Source: Archaeoglobus neptunius (GTDB lineage: Archaea; Halobacteriota; Archaeoglobi; Archaeoglobales; Archaeoglobaceae). Taken from it: a stretch of 64,000 nucleotides of DNA. Each line of letters begins with the position of its first letter. The stretch's first letter is position 1. Below are positions 26,695 to 35,091 of this stretch, in pieces. Under the pieces are notes generated by a model. It was not told where the DNA came from and did no database searches. It worked only from the letters and a program-made list of their open reading frames with translations. The stretch covers positions 1-64,000 of the forward strand of contig NZ_JAEKIW010000005.1 in assembly GCF_016757965.1 (NCBI RefSeq). Reading direction: 5' to 3'. A program made the translations under genes and the position numbers.

Positions 26695-27653
26695 GAACAA
26701 GAATTTTAATCTCAATTTTTATATTCGTATTTCTAATTTTGGTTTATTCCGTCCTTTTTGTTGCAATAATGTTCAACTTCGAGGGAGAGAGTTATACCGT
26801 TATTGACGGAATTTACTGGGTCATCTCCACGATTACGACCGTGGGATACGGAGACATATATTTCACATCTCTTCCGGGTAAGGTTTTCTCAGTGGTTGTG
26901 ATGCTCAGCGGCGTTCTGTACTTCTTTGGATTCTTTGTTCCGTACGCCATAATACCGTGGGCTGAGCAGAGATTCAGGCTCGTTTTGCCAACAGAAATTA
27001 AGAATTTGAGGGATCACTTCATCATTTGCGGTTACAATCGCTTCACGAAAGAGTTCTGCAAGATACTCGAGGAGTTCGGAGTAAGCTATGTTGTCGTTGA
27101 AAGGGATCAGGAGAGGGTAGGGGAGGCTATGGATGAGGGGGTCAGGTGCGTTTACTCGGATGGTTCGCTGGAGTCTTTCAGGAAGAATGGGGTGGAGCAG
27201 TGCAATGCACTCATCATCGGATGGGAGAATCTTGAGGATATTATTGACACACTCCTTACACTGAGGAAATACGGGGCAAGAAAGTACGTAATCTACGGAG
27301 ACCATACATACACAAGATATCTTCTGTATGCAGGGGCCACAAAGGTGTTCCTCCCCAAAAGTCTGATAGCCTCGAGTACTGCACGAATGATACTTCAGGA
27401 AGTTCAAATAGGCAGAATGAGGGAGATCCTCGGTGACATCCATACGATCGAAATTGTTTTACCGAAGAATGTCCCTGTTTCGGAATTTGAGGCCAGGGGC
27501 GTCAGGGTTGTGGCAGCCTGTCGCATGGGCAATCTTGAGTTCAATCCAGGCAAAGACAGGATCCTCGAAAAGGGATGTGTTGCTCTTGTGGCAGGGAAAA
27601 AGGATTCCTTGGAGGAAATTATACATGAGGGTTCTCATATTAGGCTACGGTGA
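26691..27653 (+). CDS. Potassium channel with RCK (TrkA-N) domain
   Basis: 320 aa. Two membrane helices flank the pore loop with selectivity filter TTVGYGD near residue 50. A Rossmann RCK domain follows, with FIICGYNRFTKEFCKILEE from about 108, and then a TrkA-C-like end. This is the two-TM MthK/Kch type ligand-gated channel layout. It is co-transcribed with mtd on the left and overlaps the next TrkA-like gene by 29 bp. Confidence 0.9.
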   Translation: MRTRILISIFIFVFLILVYSVLFVAIMFNFEGESYTVIDGIYWVISTITTVGYGDIYFTSLPGKVFSVVVMLSGVLYFFGFFVPYAIIPWAEQRFRLVLPTEIKNLRDHFIICGYNRFTKEFCKILEEFGVSYVVVERDQERVGEAMDEGVRCVYSDGSLESFRKNGVEQCNALIIGWENLEDIIDTLLTLRKYGARKYVIYGDHTYTRYLLYAGATKVFLPKSLIASSTARMILQEVQIGRMREILGDIHTIEIVLPKNVPVSEFEARGVRVVAACRMGNLEFNPGKDRILEKGCVALVAGKKDSLEEIIHEGSHIRLR

Positions 27654-28278
27654 TGTTGGGAGAACTGCTGCCAGAATACTGATTTCAAGGGGAGTTGAGA
27701 CTGTCGTGGTTGATAAAACTGTTGATGAGACAGTAGCTCTGGATGATGGGGCAGAACTGATAAAGGCCGATGTTACAAACGAGACCTTCTGGGAGGAGAT
27801 CGAAATTGGCGATTTTGAGGCAGCAATTGTGGCACTTCCAGATGATCTCCATGCCATATTCTGTATCCTGGCTCTGAAGAATAAGAACAGGAATATGAAG
27901 ATATATGCAAGGTGCAACAACGTGGAAAATGTTGAGAAGATGTATGCGGCAGGTGCCGATTATGTTATCGTTTTACCAATCGTCACTGCCGAGATGATAC
28001 TTTCGGAGATATTCGGGGAATCCATCAGAAGGAAGATGACCTTTGAGAACATTGATGTTGTCGTTTACACCATAAACAGGGGCTCTCGTGTTCTGGGAAA
28101 AACACTGAGGGAGCTTGAGAATTACGGAGTGATTGTCATAGCCGCAGAGTGCGGGGGCGAAATAATAACCGAGCTTGACGCAAAGATCAGGGAAGGTTGT
28201 AGAGTTGCAGTTGCTGGCAGGAAGGAAGACCTCATCAAAATTGAGGTAGAGCTGAGCATGGCGAAAGAAAAAGATTAA
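27625..28278 (+). CDS. TrkA/RCK-family NAD-binding regulatory protein
   Basis: 217 aa from ATG 27625 with GGAGG at 27611-27615; the longer frame from 27433 lies inside the channel gene. It has N-terminal Rossmann LILGYGDVGRTAARIL, the acidic VVDKT at the second strand end, and a C-terminal TrkA-C domain. It is a soluble RCK protein probably regulating the upstream channel or a Trk transporter by nucleotide binding. Confidence 0.85.
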   Translation: MRVLILGYGDVGRTAARILISRGVETVVVDKTVDETVALDDGAELIKADVTNETFWEEIEIGDFEAAIVALPDDLHAIFCILALKNKNRNMKIYARCNNVENVEKMYAAGADYVIVLPIVTAEMILSEIFGESIRRKMTFENIDVVVYTINRGSRVLGKTLRELENYGVIVIAAECGGEIITELDAKIREGCRVAVAGRKEDLIKIEVELSMAKEKD

Positions 28279-28301
28279 GAATTATCAAATCAACATCCTG
28301 C

Positions 28302-29096
28302 ATGGTCAGAGTTTACGTTCTGGTTGATAACAAGGTGGTGGATTTGAGACCTCCAGGGATGAGGGCAGAATGGGGTTTTTCAGCGTACATTGATGCCGGA
28401 GATCCGGTTTTAATGGATGCCGGACAGTCAGATGTGGCCTTCAGAAATATGCTTGCTCGCAATCTAAAAATCCCTCAGAAAATGGTGATCAGTCACGGAC
28501 ATTACGACCATACGGGTGGGCTGGCAAACATCCTAAGGCCGAAGATGAAAATATATGCCCATCCCAACGCCTTTCTGCCCAGGTTCTACAGGAAGATGCA
28601 TGTGGGAATTCCCTACGTCAGGGAGAGGATAGAATCTGTTGCGGAGGTTGTTGAGCACAGAGAGCCTGTGGAGGTTGCGAAGGGTGTTTGGGCGCTGGGT
28701 GAAATTCCAAGAAAGTATGAGGAGGCACTTCTGGAGGACTCTTACATTGTGACCGGCGGTAAAAAAGAATTTGACAGAATTCTTGACGATACAGCCGTTG
28801 CGGTGAAGACAGATGAAGGAATCCTGCTGGTTCTCGGCTGCTGTCATGCCGGGTTGAGAAATACAGTTGAGTATGCCGAGGAGATTACCGGTGATGAGGT
28901 GAGGTACATAATTGGCGGCACACACCTTATAGCCTTCAAACCGGACGAAATGTCTGAGATAATAAAATGGCTTGGCGACAAGGTTGAGAAAATAGCGCCG
29001 TGCCATTGTACGGGTTTGAACAATGAATTTCTGCTTAAAGAAAAGCTTGGAGATAAGTACATGATGGTCGGGAGCGGGAGTGTTTTTGAAGTTTAA
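28302..29096 (+). CDS. MBL-fold metallohydrolase (dihydropterin phosphate synthase-like)
   Basis: 264 aa. Metal-binding motif SHGHYDHTGGL near residue 65, further histidines in CCHAGLRNTV and IGGTHLIAF, and a final cap PCHCTGLN. This arrangement matches COG1237, annotated as 7,8-dihydropterin-6-methyl-4-(ribofuranosyl)aminobenzene 5'-phosphate synthase-like, which would link it to methanopterin synthesis. That activity is a family-level label only. Starts 23 bp after the TrkA-like gene. Confidence 0.75.
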   Translation: MVRVYVLVDNKVVDLRPPGMRAEWGFSAYIDAGDPVLMDAGQSDVAFRNMLARNLKIPQKMVISHGHYDHTGGLANILRPKMKIYAHPNAFLPRFYRKMHVGIPYVRERIESVAEVVEHREPVEVAKGVWALGEIPRKYEEALLEDSYIVTGGKKEFDRILDDTAVAVKTDEGILLVLGCCHAGLRNTVEYAEEITGDEVRYIIGGTHLIAFKPDEMSEIIKWLGDKVEKIAPCHCTGLNNEFLLKEKLGDKYMMVGSGSVFEV

Positions 29097-29115
29097 ATTT
29101 TTGTAAAATAGGATG

Positions 29116-30150
29116 TCAGGCCAGGCTTAAAAACAAATCTCGTCTCTCCACAATTTTTCTCTCAACAGCCTTCACTTCATCTCCTGCAGCCAGAATGGAA
29201 ACCAGTGGATCCTCCCTTCGGTAGAGCTCACCTTTATTCGGTACGTCCGCAAAGAAAGGATTTCCAGTAAAATCCGTTCTGATTTTCATGTCACGGGGGG
29301 AAAAGAGCACGGCCCTTATCGCGAACCTTTTTGGCCTTGGTTTTTCCGGAACTTTCCCGTTAAAAGCTCCTGCGTGCATCTCAAATACATTAACATCACA
29401 GCTCCATTCTATGCTGTCCAGAGAACCCTGAAAACGAGGATTGATCTCAAGGATGTAGGGCTTATCCGACAAAACAAAGTCCACACCCACCGATCCTGAA
29501 AGATCAAAAAGCTCCACAACCTCAACTGCAAGCTCCTCCAGTTTTTTTCTTTTTTCTTCCGCCACCACCAGAGGAGTGAGGTTTCCTGAGTATCTGAATT
29601 CCCCTGCGTTCATTTTATCCCACCCTGCATAAATGAGGTTGCAGGCAATCGGAACGGCTTTACCTTCTGATGCAATAAGAGATACACTGCATGGCAGACC
29701 TCTGATGAATTTCTGCTTTACGTATCCCTTTGGAACACTCTTCGAGATTCTCACCTCCTCCCCACCCCCGCCCCTCCGGGGTTTAACTATACCACTCTCA
29801 TCATCGGACAGAAGCTCTGGAAATGGTAGGCCCGCTCTTTCAAGCCTTCTGTAGAACCTCAGTTTGTCTGTAACCTCCAGTACAGTTTGGGGATCATTGC
29901 ATAGGAACTCTCCCTTAACGTTGAGAGTTTCGAAGCCAGAACAGAGCACGATTTTAGCTCCCAGCTCCTCGGCTTTCGCCTCAACGAGTTCCGCTGCCGC
30001 ATCATCATCAATACTGAAAATCTCATTACAGTATATCTGCAGGTCTGCGTCAGCAAATTTTGTCAGAGCGTAAACTTCCCAGCCCGTTTTTCGTGCAGAT
30101 TCCGCAACATTTCTTACATTGGTACCGGCTAAGAGCACTTTTTCAGACAT
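29116..30150 (-). CDS. ATP-grasp carboligase-like protein (COG2232 type)
   Basis: 344 aa. N-terminal pre-ATP-grasp domain, ATP-grasp core with a glycine-rich KPRRGGGGEEV loop near residue 127 and metal-binding EINPRFQGSLDSIEW near 250. The family is an archaeal ATP-dependent carboxylate-amine ligase of unknown substrate. It overlaps the downstream end of cofE by 22 bp, so a role in F420 or methanopterin cofactor tailoring is plausible but unproven. Confidence 0.75.
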   Translation of the reverse strand: MSEKVLLAGTNVRNVAESARKTGWEVYALTKFADADLQIYCNEIFSIDDDAAAELVEAKAEELGAKIVLCSGFETLNVKGEFLCNDPQTVLEVTDKLRFYRRLERAGLPFPELLSDDESGIVKPRRGGGGEEVRISKSVPKGYVKQKFIRGLPCSVSLIASEGKAVPIACNLIYAGWDKMNAGEFRYSGNLTPLVVAEEKRKKLEELAVEVVELFDLSGSVGVDFVLSDKPYILEINPRFQGSLDSIEWSCDVNVFEMHAGAFNGKVPEKPRPKRFAIRAVLFSPRDMKIRTDFTGNPFFADVPNKGELYRREDPLVSILAAGDEVKAVERKIVERRDLFLSLA

Positions 30151-30887
30151 CTTATTATGACATCCTCCTCTTCAGGGCGGTATATTTCCTCCATGCTGCC
30201 TTCCCCCAGGACGTCAAGTCCCCTTATCACAACGACGGGGATCCCGTCCCCCCCTTCCCCCATCAGAAGATTGGCGAAGGCAGCAATCTCGTCTGCAACG
30301 CACTCCACCGTAACCTCAAGTTCTCTGCCGTAGAGATCCTTCTCTCCCACCCAGTCCCTCATTGCTTTGATTCCGGCAACACCGATGGCAAAGCCCACAA
30401 CACCCCTCCTGAAACATCTTCCGTTTGTGTCCGTGATCACAACGCCAACACTCTTTCCGGTAAGTTCCTTTATCCTGTCCCTCAGTCTTTTTGCACTCTC
30501 GTCCGGCTTGGTGGGTGGGAGAATGATTCTACCTTCATCAATGTTGCTGCCGTCAATTCCAGCATTCACGCAGACATTCCCGAACTTTGCCTTAACCAGA
30601 AGAAATGGAAAATCGAGCAGAATTTCATGGCTTTCTTCAATAACAGCCTGTATGAACTCTGGAGGCTTTCCAAGCTTTCTGGAAAGAATCAGTGCCTTTT
30701 CTGATGGGTTATAGCTGCTTAGCTCTCTCACTCTGCCTTCAGCCTTGGAAACAACTGTAGAGCACACAACAACAACATCACCATCGGCGAGATCGACTTT
30801 ATCGGCGATCATCTCCGCTATATCGTCGCCCTCCTTTATTATAGGCAGACCCCTGACGGGGATGATCTCCACTGACTCAGACCTCAT
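30129..30887 (-). CDS. cofE: Coenzyme F420:L-glutamate ligase
   Basis: 252 aa, normal for archaeal CofE. Adds glutamates to F420-0 using GTP. The N-terminal EIIPVRGLPIIKEGDDIAEM, the metal-binding VCSTVVSKAEGR near 41 and VITDTNGRCFRRGVVGFAIG near 150 are family marks. The start overlaps the 3' end of alaS by 11 bp. F420 is the cofactor of Mtd encoded nearby, and is needed for the same one-carbon pathway. Confidence 0.92.
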   Translation of the reverse strand: MRSESVEIIPVRGLPIIKEGDDIAEMIADKVDLADGDVVVVCSTVVSKAEGRVRELSSYNPSEKALILSRKLGKPPEFIQAVIEESHEILLDFPFLLVKAKFGNVCVNAGIDGSNIDEGRIILPPTKPDESAKRLRDRIKELTGKSVGVVITDTNGRCFRRGVVGFAIGVAGIKAMRDWVGEKDLYGRELEVTVECVADEIAAFANLLMGEGGDGIPVVVIRGLDVLGEGSMEEIYRPEEEDVIIRCLKKCS

Positions 30888-33597
30888 GTTTCGACAGAAA
30901 TTCGAAGATTATATCGAATATCTCCTCCCTGTCGAGCAACTGCTGAACTGCCCCCTGCGCAAGATCCTTCCTTCCACCCCCGCTCCCCTTTGCCACTCTG
31001 CCTATCTCCCTCATGAGTTCTCTGGCATCGTATTTCTGACCGCTGAAGGTTACGACAAAGACCTTACCCTCACCCTTGGCCATCAGACATCCAACGGCAC
31101 CTCTGGATGCAAGAAATTCGGCAACCTTCTGAAGAACCTGCATATCGCCATCGATCACCTCTGCCACGACCTTCACAGAGTCAAATTCCTCGGCCCTTGA
31201 AAGAAGGCTTTCGGCTTTAACATCTGCAAGCTCAGCCTTAAGCCTGTCAATCTCCTTTTTCTGCTCTTTCCACTCCTCAAAGAATCTCTCAACAGTTTTC
31301 GGCAACTTTGCCGGTTCAACCCTGAGTATTGAGCTCGCTTCCTTCAGTATTTTTTCCATTTCCTCAACAGCCTCTATCGCTGCCTCTCCAGCAGCATACT
31401 CGAATCTGATAACTCCGTCCTGTATCGACTCCACTCTGAGGATTTTGAGCATACCTATCTCGCCAGTGGATCGGCAGTGAGTGCCTCCACACGCCTGAAC
31501 GTCATCCCCAACCTGCACTATTCTTATCTCTCTCCCCGGTGGAACACCGCCCTGATAGAGTCTGAAGCCAAACTTTCTTTCAGCTTCAATTCTATCCATC
31601 CATTCCCATTTAATTGGCTTGTTCGCCAGAATTTCCCTGTTTGCAAGCATTTCTATCTTCTTTATCTCCTCCTCACTCGGCCTTCTGAAATGGGTTATAT
31701 CAAGCCTGGCCTTGCCGTACTCCTTTCTGGCACCAGCCTGCCATGCATGCTTTCCGAGTATTTTCTGGATTGCGTACAGCAGTACGTGTGTTGCAGAGTG
31801 ATGTCGCATGTGTCTCCATCTCGTTTCCCCATCTATTACCCCTCTAACCTTTGTGCCGAGTTCGGGTCTGAATCCTCTGATTTTGTGCAACACCACCCCA
31901 TCAACCTCTTCAACATCGGTCACCTCTATCTTTTCATTGTTCACGATAAGAAATCCCACATCGTTATCCTGACCTCCGCTTTCTGGATAGAATGCACTTC
32001 TGTCAAGGATTACGTAGTCGTCCTCCACCCCAATAACGTTCGCTTCAAACTCCAGAAGTGTCGGATCGTCGTAATACAGCTTCTCCGTTTTTGGATAAGC
32101 CTTTTTAAGCTTTATTTCTGTCTCCTGAACCTTTTCGGCTTTCGAGTGCCTTGAAGCAAGTTCAGCGTAGAAATCTTTGGGCATTTCGACCTCGCCACCT
32201 TTTTGTCGGGCAATGTTTACTGCGAGCTCTGCAGGTACACCGTGAGAGTCGTAAAGCTCGATCAGATCTTCCTTTTCAAGCTTTTTCTTTCTTTCAAGAA
32301 GTCTTTCAACAAGTCTTATTCCTTTCTCGACCGTGGATGCGTACCTTCTTTTTTCTATGTCCAGAATCTCCTGAATCGTTTCGAGAGGAACATCAAAATC
32401 AAATTTCAGTATGTTATTGTGCATCTCAACAAGTTCGAAAACGTCAATGCTGACACCGAGCTCTTCAGCCAGTCTCAGGCTGCGCCTTATCATCAGTCTC
32501 GCCAGATAACCTGCTCCGGCATTTGAAGGTATGAGTCCATCGCCGAGCATGAAAAGGATGCACCTTGTGTGGTCAGCAAGTGCGTAAACCTTCTCGAGTG
32601 GTACGACAATACCCTCAAGCTCTTCAACACTAACCCCGACCATGTCTGCAACGCTTTTCCTGAGCTTGACAAGTCTCTCTCCTCTCAGCTCGCCCATTAT
32701 TCCGGCCAGTCTGGAACTCTCGGAAACAATTCTTCTTACGTGCTCGTCTTCTCTGTCAAATCCAATGCTGCTGCTTTCGATGATTCTATCCACGACATCC
32801 GGAAAAATTGCGTCGTACACTGTAGGCGTACCCTTGCTTGCCCATACAAACCTCTCCAGCCCATAACCGGTGTCAACAATGTAATTGTCCATTTTTCTGT
32901 ATTTCTCGCCCTTGATTTCTATGTTTCCGTCAGGATGCTCTTCCAGATTCATAAAGACAAGTGTGGCGACCTCAAGCCCGCCAACAATTGCCTCCAGACA
33001 TGGTCCGGCATTTCCTCCGCCTGCCCAGGGCTCTTCCTTGTATATGATTTTCTCCTTATCAACACCCAGCAATTCGAGAAGCTCCGTGCAGTACGCAACA
33101 GTCTCGTTTTTCCAGTATACCTCTCTCTCAGGATTGTTGAATGCGTGGTGGGCCATCATCTCAAAAAGCGTGAGGTGCCTTCCTGTTCTACCAACGCTGT
33201 CGAGATCATCAAGCCTTATACATGGCTGGGATATCGTGAGGGGATTTGCTGGAGGGGGAGCTACACCGGAAGTTACAAAGGGCTGAAAATCGGCAATCGA
33301 AGCGATTGTGAGAAAAATGTCAGTCCTCCATCTTGCGACCACCGGGTATCTGTCAATTCTCCCGTGCCCCCTTTTCTCAAAAAAGCTGAGGTAGAATTCT
33401 CTCATCTCGTCCAACTCATATTCTTTTTTGAAGACGGGGTTCCCTATGAAGCTGTAACTCTCACACGGTGGATCTCCGCAAATTTCTCTGCTCTCGTCTG
33501 CAGTCCAGAAATACTTTCCACACTTTGGACACTGCTTTCTGACGAAGCCGTTTTCTGTGAGGAATGTGATATCCAGATACTCTTCTTCCAAGCTCAT
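30877..33597 (-). CDS. alaS: Alanyl-tRNA synthetase (archaeal type)
   Basis: 906 aa. N-terminal extension with a zinc-binding-like cluster (CPKCGKYFWTADESREICGD, residues about 18-45) typical of archaeal AlaRS, class II catalytic core with TSGVAPPPANP and motif 3-like AGAGYLARLMIRR, editing domain with HHSATH near 605 and CGGTHC near 702, and a C-terminal glycine-rich C-Ala domain. Intact, with no frameshift over 2.7 kb. Confidence 0.95.
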   Translation of the reverse strand: MSLEEEYLDITFLTENGFVRKQCPKCGKYFWTADESREICGDPPCESYSFIGNPVFKKEYELDEMREFYLSFFEKRGHGRIDRYPVVARWRTDIFLTIASIADFQPFVTSGVAPPPANPLTISQPCIRLDDLDSVGRTGRHLTLFEMMAHHAFNNPEREVYWKNETVAYCTELLELLGVDKEKIIYKEEPWAGGGNAGPCLEAIVGGLEVATLVFMNLEEHPDGNIEIKGEKYRKMDNYIVDTGYGLERFVWASKGTPTVYDAIFPDVVDRIIESSSIGFDREDEHVRRIVSESSRLAGIMGELRGERLVKLRKSVADMVGVSVEELEGIVVPLEKVYALADHTRCILFMLGDGLIPSNAGAGYLARLMIRRSLRLAEELGVSIDVFELVEMHNNILKFDFDVPLETIQEILDIEKRRYASTVEKGIRLVERLLERKKKLEKEDLIELYDSHGVPAELAVNIARQKGGEVEMPKDFYAELASRHSKAEKVQETEIKLKKAYPKTEKLYYDDPTLLEFEANVIGVEDDYVILDRSAFYPESGGQDNDVGFLIVNNEKIEVTDVEEVDGVVLHKIRGFRPELGTKVRGVIDGETRWRHMRHHSATHVLLYAIQKILGKHAWQAGARKEYGKARLDITHFRRPSEEEIKKIEMLANREILANKPIKWEWMDRIEAERKFGFRLYQGGVPPGREIRIVQVGDDVQACGGTHCRSTGEIGMLKILRVESIQDGVIRFEYAAGEAAIEAVEEMEKILKEASSILRVEPAKLPKTVERFFEEWKEQKKEIDRLKAELADVKAESLLSRAEEFDSVKVVAEVIDGDMQVLQKVAEFLASRGAVGCLMAKGEGKVFVVTFSGQKYDARELMREIGRVAKGSGGGRKDLAQGAVQQLLDREEIFDIIFEFLSKHEV

Positions 33598-33673
33598 CGG
33601 ATGTTTTTAGCATTGCATGTTTATATTGATTCTGTTTACTATCATGTTGATTCAGAAGGACAGTGTGCAGTAA

Positions 33674-34663
33674 TTACAAGGGAAAGGTTATGAGAAAGGT
33701 AGCCCCGGAAGAACTGTCTTCAACTGTAACGCTACCTCCGTATTTCTGCATAAGGGAGTTCACGATGTACAGCCCCAGGCCACCTCCTCCGGTAGAGTAT
33801 CCCTCCTGAAATATGTTTTCTCTGACATTTTCCGGAATTCCGATTCCATCGTCTGAAACTTTTATCTCACAGTGACCCACTTTTTCAACAATGTTAACTT
33901 CAATCCTCCTGCTTTTCCCGTGCCTTACCGAGTTGCAGATAAGGTTCTCAACCACCGAGTATATCCCGTCATCCGCAGTAACCTCACAATCTCCAGAAAT
34001 TTCCAGTTCAATTTCGTAGTGTTTTCCAACATTTTCAAACACTTCCCTAACCGAAAAAGGTTTCATTTCGTTACCGCTTCTTATCAGCATTTCAAGATCC
34101 TGCATTCTGTTAAGAATTTGTATGCAGCTCTCGATACTCTCCAAAGCTCTTTTCAGAATTGTTTCATCCCTGTGTGTGAGATAGATGTCAAGGAAGCCAA
34201 AAGCAGCAGAGAGCTTGTTGGACAGATCGTGCCTTATAATCTTTCTCGTTAGCTCAACGAATTTTTCAACCTCCTCTCTCTTTCTCTCTGCAATCTTTTT
34301 CTCCGTGACATCAAAAACGCTGCAAAGTATGGCCGGTTCCCCACCGTATATCGCCGGAAGGGGTCTTAATGCAACCCACCCATCGCTCCCATCTTTTTTG
34401 GTGATCAGAAGTATGAGCTCGAACGGCAATTCACCCATATCACCCTCTAGAGCTTTTTTGGTAAATTTCATCATGGCATCTCTCTGATCCTTATCTGCAA
34501 TAAGCTGAAATGGGTTCATTGATCTGAACTCCTCTTCAGAATAACCGCTTATCCTGGACAGTTCTCTGTTTGTGAATACAAACCTGCCGTTCTGAAATAC
34601 GTAAATACCCACTTTCAAATTATTTAGCATTTCTTTTCCAAATTGAAAGTCTAAATTTAACAT
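33674..34663 (-). CDS. Cytosolic PAS-domain histidine kinase
   Basis: 329 aa. N-terminal PAS domain (LSRISGYSEEEFRSMNPFQ, about 10-125), a short linker, a dimerisation helix with the phosphoacceptor in KIIRHDLSNKLSAAFG near 147, and an ATPase domain with N box NLICNSVRHGKS, G1 DDGIGIPENV and G2 GGGGLGLYIV. No membrane segments, so it senses an internal cue. No response regulator gene is adjacent, which is common in Archaeoglobales. Divergent from the SRP RNA gene. Confidence 0.88.
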   Translation of the reverse strand: MLNLDFQFGKEMLNNLKVGIYVFQNGRFVFTNRELSRISGYSEEEFRSMNPFQLIADKDQRDAMMKFTKKALEGDMGELPFELILLITKKDGSDGWVALRPLPAIYGGEPAILCSVFDVTEKKIAERKREEVEKFVELTRKIIRHDLSNKLSAAFGFLDIYLTHRDETILKRALESIESCIQILNRMQDLEMLIRSGNEMKPFSVREVFENVGKHYEIELEISGDCEVTADDGIYSVVENLICNSVRHGKSRRIEVNIVEKVGHCEIKVSDDGIGIPENVRENIFQEGYSTGGGGLGLYIVNSLMQKYGGSVTVEDSSSGATFLITFPL

Positions 34664-34702
34664 AATTTCATTCGATTTACATCTAAATAACTTTTTTCGT
34701 AG

Positions 34703-34716
34703 GTTAAAGTTTTAAG
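34703..34716 (+). promoter_or_regulatory. TATA-like promoter element of SRP RNA
   Basis: GTTAAAGTTTTAAG ends about 23 bp before the predicted 5' end of the SRP RNA at 34739, a normal archaeal spacing. Confidence 0.4.
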
Positions 34717-34738
34717 CTGAGGTGTCAGGTTTATTAAT

Positions 34739-35048
34739 GGTGGGCTAGGCCGGGGGGTTCGGCGTCCCCTGTAACCCGAAACCGCCGATATGCGGGGGCC
34801 GAAGCCGAGGGAAGGTCTGTCGAGCGGATGGCAGCGGCTCCGGGTGTTGTAGAGTCTCCGTCCCGGAGGGTCGGCGGTTATGGTCGGGCTGCCCGGAGGG
34901 GCTGTCCGCCATATTTGCCGGGGGGAACGGCCCAGGCCCGGAAGGGAGCAGGCTAACCCCGGACGTCCGGCGCTTCCGGGGGTGCGGGGAGGAGACACCC
35001 GGAGCTTCAAGCCATCCGTAAGGCAGATCGACCCGAGGCGTGCCCACC
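34739..35048 (+). ncRNA. ffs: Signal recognition particle RNA (7S RNA)
   Basis: About 310 nt, very GC-rich against its surroundings. The ends pair (GGTGGGC at 34739 with GCCCACC at 35042-35048), as in archaeal SRP RNA. The conserved domain IV hairpin is visible near 34930-34955, with CAGGCCCGGAAGGGAGCAGG containing the GGAA tetraloop and the SRP54-binding AGCAGG strand. It scaffolds SRP19 and SRP54 for co-translational targeting. Exact ends are estimated from base pairing. Confidence 0.93.
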
Positions 35049-35091
35049 TATTTTCAGTTAAATTGAAAAATCCACACGCTGAGGTGGGACA

